The notes beneath the pieces were generated by a model that searched no databases, had not been told where the DNA came from, and saw only the letters and a program-made list of their open reading frames with translations. Of a stretch of 64,000 bases of DNA, positions 56,605 to 64,000 are shown one piece after another. Numbering within the stretch: position 1 is the first letter of the stretch; every line of letters begins with the position of its first letter. Made by a program: the position numbers and the translations under genes. The DNA comes from an uncultured Shewanella sp. (GTDB lineage: Bacteria > Pseudomonadota > Gammaproteobacteria > Enterobacterales > Shewanellaceae). The DNA lies in contig NZ_CANMWS010000002.1 of the NCBI RefSeq assembly GCF_947501665.1, positions 124,001-188,000 of the forward strand, given 5' to 3'.

Positions 56605-56960
56605 GGGGGCGATTCTGGATTCGACAAGATTCTCGAAACCCTGGGAGCATGCCGAGGGGCGGTTGGCCTCGTAAAAAGCCGCACAGTTATAGTTGCAAAC
56701 GACGATAACTACGCTCTAGCAGCTTAGGCTAGCTAGCCATCTTGCTCACGTTTATCAAATGGGCAGAGTATATAGATGGTCACCTTTACATTTGATAGCG
56801 AGGGAACCACGTTCAGGGGTGAACCGCGAAACAGTACTGAACTCGCCAATTGCAATCCTGTCTTTCGGAGTGTACTTGGTTAACCAAAAGAGAGACTAAG
56901 CATGTAGCGCCTTGGATGTAGGCTTTTTGGACGCGGGTTCGAGCCCCGCCGCCTCCACCA
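56605..56960 (+). ncRNA. ssrA: Transfer-messenger RNA (tmRNA)
   Basis: A 356-base tmRNA. The 5' end GGGGGCG pairs with CGCCTCC before the terminal ACCA, forming the tRNA-like acceptor stem; the T-arm GGTTCGAGCC is near the 3' end. The reading frame for the tag begins at GCA (56695) and encodes ANDDNYALAA followed by TAG at 56725-56727. It rescues stalled ribosomes with SmpB, encoded just upstream. The tag agrees with that of Shewanella species as I recall it. The 3' end is a common integration site in other genomes, but no integrase follows here. Confidence 0.97.
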
Positions 56961-56968
56961 AATAAAAC

Positions 56969-56996
56969 AAAGGGTTAGCCGAAAGGCTAACCCTTT
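56969..56996 (+). terminator. Terminator of ssrA
   Basis: Perfect 12-base stem AAAGGGTTAGCC / GGCTAACCCTTT with a GAAA tetraloop, nine bases after the CCA end. This is the strongest terminator in the window. Confidence 0.9.
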
Positions 56997-57688
56997 GTCA
57001 CATCTGAAGTATCACATATAGAAAAGGGGAAATAATCACTCATTACAGCCTTTCTCAGTCATGTAAACAAGCATATGACTTTCAATATAACATGTTGATT
57101 TTAAAAACTTAAATATTTAATCAGTCTCATAGTCCAATTTCTAACTGATGACATTAAACATTTACAAATAAACAAAAAATAGTTGATTATTTGAACAGCA
57201 TGAGTTAGCCAGTATTAAAACGGCTCAATAAAAGATAAAATCGTGCTTTTGATCAAAAATTTATACATTTATATTTTAATAATTCATTGAAGTTTAATAT
57301 AATAATGCTGTTTTAGATATTTGTTATTAACTCCTCATTCATTGAAAACTCATGTCATCTTGCCTCAATAAAAAGACGATTCACTCCCAAAAAAATCTAA
57401 TAAATAACACAAAAAACAAACCATTTTAAACATAAAGAAAACCAAAAACAAAACACCACTCATTTTTATATACATAAATATCAAAAAAACACCTTAAATA
57501 ATTAATAATACTTAATAGTTCCTACCCTTTATTGACTTAAGCGCACTGACTGTTCTAGTGTTTAGCTATAGGGTTATTTTTTCTTGTCCTTTTACTCTCC
57601 CGCCCTTTGAGTGGGACCGTTGAATCGCATTGTTTGAAAAACAGCCTTCCTCTTATGCAAATTAGAATTACCTATGGAGGTAGTTGTT
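56997..57688. other. Non-coding region after ssrA
   Basis: Nearly 700 AT-rich bases without a gene. No integrase, attachment repeat or tRNA was seen, although tmRNA ends often receive islands. It must hold the promoter of the CBS-domain gene. Confidence 0.5.
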
Positions 57689-58249
57689 ATGAGAAATTTG
57701 GATCTTTTTAGTACCGCATCTATCGATCACTTACTTTGGTCATCTGAAGAAGACATCACTGAGCTTAATTCTCCTGCCGTATCGATTTTTACTGATTTTG
57801 ATCACTCTTTACCTTTAGTCGTTGACGCCCGTGCAACCGCAGTTGAAACTGTGGAAATAATGGAAAAAACCCATGCTTATATGCGCCTCGTGGTTGATAA
57901 AAACAATACCTTTTTAGGCATAGTGACAAAAGATGAACTACTAGAGCGAAAAATATTAAAGCAAGCCCAAACTGTGGGTGAGTCACGACATGAATTGTCT
58001 ATTAGAGATATGATGATCCCTAGAGAATCATTATTGGCTCTTGATTATCATCAAATTAAATCAGCTAAAGTCAGTGATGTCATTAGAGCATTACAAACAA
58101 ATGGCTTACACCATATCTTGGTCATCGATCAGAAAAGGCACCATATAAGAGGTTTAATTTCTGCAAATGATATTTCTAGAAAACTCAATATTCCTTTAAA
58201 TATTGCTACTCCCCCTTCTTTCCAACAAATTTTTAACGTTGCTTACTAA
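57689..58249 (+). CDS. CBS-domain pair protein
   Basis: A 186-residue cytoplasmic protein. The ATG at 57689 is preferred over one 15 bases earlier, because GGAGG lies seven bases before it. After a 35-residue N-terminal region come two CBS motifs: VDARATAVETVEIMEKTHAYMRL-type, with VVDKNNTFLGIVTKDELLE (about 45-95), then IRDMMIPRESLLALDY to HHILVIDQKRHHIRGLISAND (about 105-165). CBS pairs bind adenine nucleotides and regulate partners; no catalytic domain is attached. It is a single-gene unit with a following hairpin. The partner is unknown. Confidence 0.85.
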   Translation: MRNLDLFSTASIDHLLWSSEEDITELNSPAVSIFTDFDHSLPLVVDARATAVETVEIMEKTHAYMRLVVDKNNTFLGIVTKDELLERKILKQAQTVGESRHELSIRDMMIPRESLLALDYHQIKSAKVSDVIRALQTNGLHHILVIDQKRHHIRGLISANDISRKLNIPLNIATPPSFQQIFNVAY

Positions 58250-58263
58250 GCAGTAAGTCTTAC

Positions 58264-58298
58264 TGGTTTTAATAGTCACTAAAGGGCTATTAAAACCA
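58264..58298 (+). terminator. Hairpin after the CBS-domain gene
   Basis: TGGTTTTAATAG / CTATTAAAACCA form a perfect 12-base stem with an 11-base loop, 15 bases after the stop codon. No T tract follows. Confidence 0.6.
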
Positions 58299-58681
58299 AC
58301 CCTATTAATTTATCGCACAATAAATACTGTTCTTGCACCTAGCAATCTAGTACTAGCTGTTAATATAATAACAATAGGTTTAAATTAAAAAATATTAACT
58401 TATAGCCATCACAATAAATTAATATTTAACCTATTCTTAAAAAACAAGCATTTTATCACTCGTTCTAGCCATCAAAATGATAATGTACTGAATACTTAAA
58501 AATGAATAAATTATATGATATAGCAATCACACTTAATCATGATTATTCAGCTGTACATGATAACAATCAAACTTCACCTGACTCCTATCTGTATTTCTAT
58601 TACTTTCGTTCATCATAGCCAATTGTCAATCAAAAGAATAAGTTAAACATGACTCTATAATTTGAATAAAAGGGAAATTCA
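58299..58681. other. Intergenic region, AT-rich
   Basis: About 380 bases with no gene or clear structure; it contains the promoter of the response regulator. Confidence 0.45.
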
Positions 58682-59362
58682 ATGTTCGATAAACAGTTTG
58701 GCAAATACAATGCTAAAAACTCTACGTCAAAAATTCACGTAGCACTCGTTGATGATCAAGCCATAGAAAGACAACACTTAGCTAGCCTACTTTCAATTTG
58801 TGAAAATATTACTCTGACATGGCAAGCAGAAAATGGAGAGGAAGCACTCAAGCTGCTTAAACAAGAAGACATTGATGTTTTACTCTGTGATATACGTATG
58901 CCAAAACTTGATGGCATTAATACTGTAAAAAAAATGCGAAACAACAACAATAATGTCCCAGTTATTATGCTAACCACTTTCAGTGATTACCAATTACTTA
59001 TCAATAGTATATCAGCGGGAGCCAATGGTTTTCTATTAAAAGATGTGACTTATAATCATTTAGTTAATGCCATAAAACGTGTAGCTAATGGCAACTATTT
59101 ATTTGAAAATGATATTTTAGACCACTTATCAACGCCTCATGAAAACATCTCTAAACGCGCTCAAGAAGATATGCGGATTTCCAAAAGAGAATATGAGATA
59201 TTGTCTTTAATGGCTGGAGGTTTTTCAAATCAAGATATTGCCAACGCTATATTTCTTGCTGAAGGGACAGTCAAAAACCATATTTCAACTTTGCTCTTAA
59301 AACTAAAAAGCCAAGGCCGTACAGAAGCTATATTAAAAGCATTGAAACTCAGCCTCATCTAA
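58682..59362 (+). CDS. NarL/LuxR-family response regulator, orphan
   Basis: A 226-residue two-domain regulator. The receiver domain (about 18-140) has VALVDDQ, the phosphoacceptor Asp70 in LLCDIRMPKLDG, the Thr switch in MLTTFSD and Lys in FLLKDVT. The C-terminal LuxR-type helix-turn-helix (about 160-225) has ISKREYEILSLMAGGFSN and AEGTVKNHISTLLLKL. Phosphorylation by a histidine kinase would promote DNA binding. No kinase gene is adjacent; the neighbours are a CBS gene and a convergent transporter. AAGGGA lies before the start. The MFS gene ends 30 bases beyond its stop, tail to tail. Confidence 0.93.
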   Translation: MFDKQFGKYNAKNSTSKIHVALVDDQAIERQHLASLLSICENITLTWQAENGEEALKLLKQEDIDVLLCDIRMPKLDGINTVKKMRNNNNNVPVIMLTTFSDYQLLINSISAGANGFLLKDVTYNHLVNAIKRVANGNYLFENDILDHLSTPHENISKRAQEDMRISKREYEILSLMAGGFSNQDIANAIFLAEGTVKNHISTLLLKLKSQGRTEAILKALKLSLI

Positions 59363-59392
59363 GCTTTTGGGTTAAGGTTTCCGTCAACTCAT

Positions 59393-60637
59393 TTAATCAG
59401 ATAAAACAGCTCTAACAGCTTTGGTATTCCAAGTAAATTTCATTAACAGTACCGCTATAATTGCCGCTGCTGCACATATATAGAAAGGTAAATGAATATT
59501 TAACGCCATAAGCCCACCACCAATTAAAGACATCACTCCTGCTGCCAAAGTAAATCCCGCTGTCGTTATTCCCATAGACCAGCCTTGTTCTGCTTCAGAA
59601 ACACTGTCCGAAAAAAGGCATAATAAAGTCGGATACGCTACACCAAAGCCCAAATAAAATATTGCGATAGAAACATAACAAATAAAGATACTTGAGCTTA
59701 TTGTAAACAATAGAGAAAAGACAGCCATTATAATTGATATATAAGCAATCGTACGGCGTTTCCCCCAGTAATTTAACACACGTTCAATCAAAAAAAGACT
59801 AGAAAATGCAATTGTCGATCCCATGATAAGCATTGCCATGCTAGTGCCTAGTAAACCAATGTCAAACCGACTACTCAAATAATTAGTCAAAAAAATATAA
59901 AAAGTGACGTTGGCCGTCATAAAGCTCAAATATACCCCGCATAGTCTCAATACTAACGGTTTATCTTTTAATTTAAAGAGCATAGTAAATAGTTCAAGAG
60001 GCTTGAATAACACCTTTTTATTCGGTTTTTTCACATCATGATAAAAAAATACGACTAAAAAAATAGTGATGAGAACAAGCAAGCTTGCCCCATAAAAAGG
60101 AAGTTGAATACTTGCCATGCTTCCCAATAAATCTTTGTCTGACAACAAACCACCGATTAAGGGGCCTCCCATTAATCCCGTACTGATCCCTGCCACTATA
60201 AAGCCCATATTACGTGATTTCTCAGTCTCACTTCGACTTGCATCCATCATTGCAGCCTGCGCGATAGGTTGATTGCCGGCAGTAAAGCCTGTTATTGAAC
60301 GTCCTAAAATTAATAACCAGAAACTATTTAACAATATTGAAAGTATGGTTATTAAATAACCGGCTAATGCACCAAAGAGACAGATAAGAATTGCCTTCTT
60401 TCGACCAATACTATCCGAAAGTTTTGCTATATAGACCGCACCAAGAAACCAAGTAATAAAAAAAACGCCTATCACTAGACCATAAAAAAAGTGTCTCGTG
60501 TCGTCCCCCAACCCAATTGGTAAGAAGTTAATTGACTTGGACATCATTAATTCATTAATAATAGGAAATACTAATCCTTGCCCCATAAGGTCAACAAATA
60601 CAACTGCAACGAGAGCAAAGCGGCACAAGACAGTCAT
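59393..60637 (-). CDS. MFS transporter (TetA-like DHA1 type)
   Basis: A 414-residue inner-membrane carrier with about twelve hydrophobic helices. The loop between helices 2 and 3 reads LSDSIGRKKAILI, the classic MFS motif A, and RSITGFTAGNQPIAQAAMMD is like the TetA-type fourth helix. The start is ATG at 60637, because AAGGTG precedes it by seven bases; a TTG five codons upstream is less likely. It may export drugs or metabolites; the substrate is unknown. It is convergent with the response regulator; an accessory role for that regulator is only a guess. Confidence 0.87.
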   Translation of the reverse strand: MTVLCRFALVAVVFVDLMGQGLVFPIINELMMSKSINFLPIGLGDDTRHFFYGLVIGVFFITWFLGAVYIAKLSDSIGRKKAILICLFGALAGYLITILSILLNSFWLLILGRSITGFTAGNQPIAQAAMMDASRSETEKSRNMGFIVAGISTGLMGGPLIGGLLSDKDLLGSMASIQLPFYGASLLVLITIFLVVFFYHDVKKPNKKVLFKPLELFTMLFKLKDKPLVLRLCGVYLSFMTANVTFYIFLTNYLSSRFDIGLLGTSMAMLIMGSTIAFSSLFLIERVLNYWGKRRTIAYISIIMAVFSLLFTISSSIFICYVSIAIFYLGFGVAYPTLLCLFSDSVSEAEQGWSMGITTAGFTLAAGVMSLIGGGLMALNIHLPFYICAAAAIIAVLLMKFTWNTKAVRAVLSD

Positions 60638-60743
60638 AGTCAACACCTTCAAGAGTATATTTATTCAGTATAGTCTTAAAGAGTAATAAATTGAGGAAGT
60701 CATAAATAAAAGCAAAATAAAGAGGGATATAACAAACTGTTTT

Positions 60744-60777
60744 TTAGCCACTCACACAATGCTAAAAGAGTGGCTAA
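60744..60777. terminator. Hairpin between the hpf and MFS genes
   Basis: TTAGCCACTC / GAGTGGCTAA form a perfect 10-base stem with a 14-base loop just after the hibernation-factor stop. The T run lies on the plus strand only. Confidence 0.5.
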
Positions 60778-60790
60778 CATTCATTAACGA

Positions 60791-61147
60791 CTAATTTAAG
60801 TCCATCTCTTGTATCTTTTCATGGGCAATAACAGGCGTAGTACAAATCGGTTTTTGATGCTTATCTGCTTTCAATTGTCCCTTACGATGTTTCAAAGCTG
60901 CATCTAATTTTTTACCCGCTGATGCAATTGCTGGATACATTACATCATGAGTCGCTGAGACTGACACCCTAGAACCTTCGTAATTGGTTCTAATTTCAAC
61001 TTGAAACTCTCCATGAACTTTTGAAATAGTGGTATCGAGTGATATTAAGGTGGGAAAATGACTTTCTATTTTTGAGAACTTTTCGGTAATATGCGCTTTA
61101 ACGCTCTCGGTAACATCAACATGGTGACCTGAAAGATTTAGTTTCAT
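60791..61147 (-). CDS. Ribosome hibernation promoting factor (HPF/RaiA family)
   Basis: A 118-residue short-form hibernation factor. MKLNLSGHHVDVTESVKAHI, EKFSKIESHFPTLISLDTTI and VSVSATHDVMYPAIASAGKK followed by LDAALKHRKGQLKADKHQ give the complete beta-alpha-beta-beta-beta-alpha fold. It binds the 30S decoding region in stationary phase and protects idle ribosomes. A short tail follows the domain (KPICTTPVIAHEKIQEMDLN). It could be Hpf or RaiA; the tail is longer than E. coli Hpf, so I leave the symbol open. AGGAA lies before the ATG. It is not beside rpoN/ptsN here, where hpf often lies. Confidence 0.92.
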   Translation of the reverse strand: MKLNLSGHHVDVTESVKAHITEKFSKIESHFPTLISLDTTISKVHGEFQVEIRTNYEGSRVSVSATHDVMYPAIASAGKKLDAALKHRKGQLKADKHQKPICTTPVIAHEKIQEMDLN

Positions 61148-61590
61148 AGCGATTCCTACTTAAAAGTGTCTTCTTATACTAGATTGCTCACTTTTGTTAA
61201 GCGTCGTAAAAGAAGAATTAATACTACAGACACAGGCTCAATAAGAAAAACTCCTATGAACACAGTGCTAATGCTATTAAATATTGCGACAACAATGCTC
61301 TGACAGAGTAACCTAACTGTATCCATTTCGTATTTATCGAACGATATACACTCAGTAACAATGCCATACAAGCATCATCCCACATAGTCTATTTTAGCTC
61401 ATAACCCGCATATTTGCTGGGGTTAATTAAACAGATATACACTATTTATTAAGGAAAAAGAATAAGAAGTTTGAGGATCAGTGAGTTAAAGCTAAATATC
61501 TTTTTAAGCAATAATAGCACTAACAAGAAATAAACCAAAAGAGATCTACCTAAAAACAAACAAGAAGCAAATGAGAAATATATTATCAGT
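61148..61590. other. Intergenic region between hpf and purE
   Basis: About 440 bases. A 65-codon leftward frame at 61174-61371 contains hydrophobic stretches but no recognised family and no ribosome-binding site; I do not call it a gene. The hibernation factor's promoter must lie here. Confidence 0.45.
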
Positions 61591-61614
61591 GGGTGATGAG
61601 AGTTTTCATCACCC
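61591..61614 (-). terminator. Terminator of purE
   Basis: GGGTGATGA / TCATCACCC form a perfect 9-base stem with a six-base loop, 13 bases after the purE stop. The U tract is weak. Confidence 0.7.
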
Positions 61615-61627
61615 ATCATGCCAATGC

Positions 61628-62131
61628 CTACTTAAGTGCAGCTTGCAATGCTTTATCTTTTTCACTCACCGCCAGAGCAGATTGTGCTCGTTCTTCAAAA
61701 ACAGCTTTAGCAAGCGCCTCATCAGCAACCGCCAACATTTGAGCCGCTAAGTATCCTGCATTTTTAGCCCCTGCTTTACCAATAGCCACTGTCGCAACTG
61801 GGACTCCCCCAGGCATCATCACTGTCGACAACAAAGCATCCTGCCCATGTAATGGACCACAATCAATCGGCACACCAATCACTGGGCGTGTCGTTATCCC
61901 TGCTACAGCGCCAGCTAAGTGTGCAGCTAAACCTGCCGCACAAATAAAAACTTTACAACCACGTGATTCCGCATCAGCAACATAACTGTGCGTAGCAGCA
62001 GGCGTTCTATGAGCCGATGTTACTTTTGCTTCAAATTTAATATCGAACTTTTTCAATATATCCAATGTGGCTTGCATTGTAGGTAAATCAGAGTCAGATC
62101 CCATTAGTACCGCAACAAATGCTTGAGTCAT
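61628..62131 (-). CDS. purE: PurE, N5-carboxyaminoimidazole ribonucleotide mutase
   Basis: A 167-residue class I PurE, which converts N5-CAIR to CAIR in purine synthesis. Motifs are VLMGSDSDLPTMQ at the N terminus, TSAHRTP with the catalytic His, and CAAGLAAHLAGAVAG and GVPIDCGPLHGQDALLSTVM in the substrate pocket. AAGGA lies six bases before the ATG. Class I PurE needs the PurK carboxylase, which usually follows purE directly; here purE is followed by its own terminator and no purK is in the window. No PurR box was recognised upstream. Confidence 0.96.
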   Translation of the reverse strand: MTQAFVAVLMGSDSDLPTMQATLDILKKFDIKFEAKVTSAHRTPAATHSYVADAESRGCKVFICAAGLAAHLAGAVAGITTRPVIGVPIDCGPLHGQDALLSTVMMPGGVPVATVAIGKAGAKNAGYLAAQMLAVADEALAKAVFEERAQSALAVSEKDKALQAALK

Positions 62132-62451
62132 CTTAAATCCTTAGTCAGCCTGAGTTTGGGCGCATTATAAAGAAAGTCAATTAAAAGCGTAACCCAAGCT
62201 ACCCCCTCTGAATTTATACACTGAATTCTAATTTAAAAACAATGAATCAAGGTTTTGAAATTATTGTAATAATTTACAAATTAGAAAATAACTGCAGTTT
62301 TTTTTATTCCTTAAAATCCCTGTTATAACTAAGGGTTTAGATTCATAATCTAGCTTATTAAAATCGCTTAGGTATAATGGCATTATGAATGAATAGTAAA
62401 TAAAATTATTCGCTTACGCGCAATAGCTAAACCTACAGAAAGGATTTTCTG
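62132..62451. other. Intergenic region between divergent purE and the GAF-GGDEF gene
   Basis: About 320 AT-rich bases holding promoters for both flanking genes. No operator or structured RNA was identified. Confidence 0.45.
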
Positions 62452-63669
62452 GTGCTCACTAATAATAAACAAATAACTGACCAATTTGATCTGAAATTTC
62501 ATATTGCTTTACTTGGCACACCTCTGTTATTGCTTATTGTGTACTGGAGTATTTTTTTCAATGGCATTTCTCAATACCAATCAATTCTAACCCTTACGCT
62601 TGTTTGTATCATTTACATTTTAGGATATAGCTTAAGTTACTACCTTCACCAAGGAAGGCTTAGCCGCGCAAATGAACATTTACATCAAATGCATCATATT
62701 AATGCCATTAGTCTTGAATTAGTGCATTTTGCTAATCAATATGAAAATGAAGCTTCATTCCTTAATGCATTACTTAAAAAAGCCGTCAGTTGTATCAATG
62801 GAGCTGAAATGGGGACAATTATTAGAATCGACCCCAACACAAAAAACTTATTTTTTGAGTCATCTGTTGGTATTGATCTCAATAAATTAAGGAGAATAAA
62901 TTTTAATTTAGAACAATCTTTTGAACACCGCTTCACTCATGGAAAATGTGACCGAGTCGTTATTATTGATGATATGACGCACATCAATGATGAAAGTACA
63001 CTCAATAAAAATGAACAAATGCTGCTTAGTAGTGCCCCCATTATGCCTATTTGCTCTACTTTATCGAGTCCTATCCACATAGATGGTGAACTTTACGGCT
63101 TACTTAATTTAGACAGTGGCTCTCTAAATGCATTCAACCAATATGACTGTCATCTCGTTGAACTTCTCACACATGAAGCGGCAAATGTGATAAATATATA
63201 CCACAAATCAAAAGCGATTCAAAAACTCACCTTTAGAAATCAGCTCACTCAACTATACAATCAACAAGGATTTGAAAAAAAATCGAGACAATGGAAACTC
63301 AAACCTCACTTTGGTAGCTATTTATTGTTAATAAAAATAAAAAATTTAAATGCATACAACAAACACGAAGGCTACCAAGCAGGCGATAAAGTGATTCAAT
63401 TATTAAGCCACCATTTACAAGCACTATGGCTCAATGAAGCCATTGTTGCTTACTTTGGTGGTAATGAGTTTATCATTCTGTGTCATGGACCAGAACAGCA
63501 ATTAGAATATCAATTGAAGCAGTTAGGAGCAGACATCCATAATGCTTCAATCGATGCCAACATTGAACCCATAACAATCAAGTATGGCATCGGTGGCTAC
63601 CAAAAAAACTGGAAAACAAGCTATCAAGATGCAAGGAAAATGCTAAAGCAAGACACACTTAATGAATAA
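62452..63669 (+). CDS. Membrane GAF protein with degenerate GGDEF domain
   Basis: A 405-residue protein with two membrane helices near the N terminus (FHIALLGTPLLLLIVYWSIFF and ILTLTLVCIIYILGYSLSYYL). A GAF domain occupies about residues 85-255 (ALLKKAVSCINGAEMGTI, SPIHIDGELYGLLNLDSG), and a shortened GGDEF-like domain follows (NQLTQLYNQQGFEKKS, FGGNEFIILCHG). The active-site signature is GGNEF, with Asn where the metal-binding Asp/Glu should be, and the nucleotide-binding NR is also altered (YNQQ). It probably binds rather than makes cyclic-di-GMP, or serves as a scaffold. It starts with GTG, seven bases after AAGGA. Confidence 0.82.
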   Translation: MLTNNKQITDQFDLKFHIALLGTPLLLLIVYWSIFFNGISQYQSILTLTLVCIIYILGYSLSYYLHQGRLSRANEHLHQMHHINAISLELVHFANQYENEASFLNALLKKAVSCINGAEMGTIIRIDPNTKNLFFESSVGIDLNKLRRINFNLEQSFEHRFTHGKCDRVVIIDDMTHINDESTLNKNEQMLLSSAPIMPICSTLSSPIHIDGELYGLLNLDSGSLNAFNQYDCHLVELLTHEAANVINIYHKSKAIQKLTFRNQLTQLYNQQGFEKKSRQWKLKPHFGSYLLLIKIKNLNAYNKHEGYQAGDKVIQLLSHHLQALWLNEAIVAYFGGNEFIILCHGPEQQLEYQLKQLGADIHNASIDANIEPITIKYGIGGYQKNWKTSYQDARKMLKQDTLNE

Positions 63670-63722
63670 AATGACTCAATCAAGTCCAATTATTGTGAAA
63701 GTATACCCATAAAAGCATTGCA

Positions 63723-64000
63723 TCAACCGAAAAATAAGCGCCATAACCAAGATGAGTCTAAATCTTCTTGGCATCCGCGATATTGTTTCGCGTAACGTTT
63801 AGCTCTCGCATCGACTTTATTTGACACCTTCATTAACCAAGCTTTTGAGCGATAAGTTTTTCGTTTATAGCCCCCCCAACCTTCATGGTAATTAAGGTAC
63901 TGCTTCTTTGCATCCCATTTTGAAACACCATTGATTTTTTGAGTTTTATAAATAAACCAACCCATAAAATCCATCGCATCATCGAAATTACTTCGACTTG
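63723..64000 (-). CDS. Probable lytic transglycosylase (SLT) family protein, C-terminal part
   Basis: The leftward frame continues past the right edge of the window without a start that fits, so this is the end of a longer gene. The visible 92 residues include SNFDDAMDFMGWFI, KWDAKKQYLNYHEGWGGYKR, and RAKRYAKQYRGCQEDL. The Y-H-E-G-x-G-G-Y block is characteristic of the end of a transglycosylase SLT domain of the kind seen in lipoproteins of marine gammaproteobacteria. The catalytic Glu would be outside the window. An ATG at 63974 is likely internal. Confidence is moderate. Confidence 0.6.
   Translation of the reverse strand, partial: SRSNFDDAMDFMGWFIYKTQKINGVSKWDAKKQYLNYHEGWGGYKRKTYRSKAWLMKVSNKVDARAKRYAKQYRGCQEDLDSSWLWRLFFG

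Noticed and set aside
56960..57688. Genomic island inserted at the tmRNA 3' end
   Set aside because: No integrase, no repeat of the tmRNA end and no foreign genes; just AT-rich non-coding DNA.
61174..61371. 65-codon leftward frame upstream of the hibernation factor
   Set aside because: No ribosome-binding site, no recognised family, and it occupies the expected promoter region.

Overview
The window is chromosomal DNA from a low-GC marine gammaproteobacterium, most probably a cold- or deep-sea-adapted Shewanella. Three things point there: a complete pfaR-A-B-C-D polyunsaturated fatty acid synthase cluster with six tandem acyl-carrier domains; a split borosin pair (N-methyltransferase plus separate precursor) closely resembling SonM/SonA of Shewanella oneidensis; and the bamE / ratB-ratA / smpB / ssrA housekeeping block, whose tmRNA encodes the tag ANDDNYALAA. 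No rRNA, tRNA, CRISPR array or prophage was seen.

Layout. 1-4.6 kb: the end of a PhyH-type dioxygenase, a GNAT acetyltransferase, a secreted esterase and a secreted Lcl-domain protein. 4.6-10.6 kb: a giant secreted FG-GAP-type protein, a very AT-rich gap with a decayed Lcl-gene remnant, and an intact IS1595-family element with an 8-bp target duplication. 10.6-17.9 kb: a HlyD/FUSC efflux pair and two chemoreceptors, one membrane-bound with a Cache-type sensor and one soluble with a CZB zinc domain. 17.9-38.6 kb: a 1.3-kb non-coding stretch, then the pfa operon, whose first four genes overlap and which ends in pfaD. pfaE, the phosphopantetheinyl transferase needed to load the carrier domains, is not in the window. 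38.6-46.5 kb: a broken PAS gene, small accessory genes (sulfotransferase-like, GyrI-like, Spo0M-like, DUF2789), a penicillin-acylase-family Ntn hydrolase, an M20 amidohydrolase and two copies of a palindromic MITE-like element. 46.5-53.7 kb: the borosin locus, read right to left as methyltransferase, 11-copy heptanucleotide repeat, 68-residue precursor, then three paralogous TPR-GGDEF diguanylate cyclases in a row. 54.4-57 kb: bamE, ratB-ratA, smpB and ssrA. 57-64 kb: a CBS-domain protein, an orphan LuxR-type response regulator, an MFS transporter, a ribosome hibernation factor, purE without purK, a GAF/degenerate-GGDEF protein and the end of a probable transglycosylase.

How the genes work together. 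The pfa genes would build EPA- or DHA-type acyl chains. PfaA and PfaC carry ketosynthase, carrier, ketoreductase and dehydratase activities, PfaB supplies an acyltransferase and PfaD the FMN enoyl reductase. PfaR, the presumed regulator, looks like a transposase of the IS481 type that has lost its catalytic residues. In the borosin locus the methyltransferase should methylate backbone amides near the precursor C terminus. The adjacent cyclases, with predicted extracytoplasmic TPR domains, suggest but do not prove a link between the modified peptide and cyclic-di-GMP signalling.

All assignments come from reading the sequence and recalling protein families; no database search was possible.
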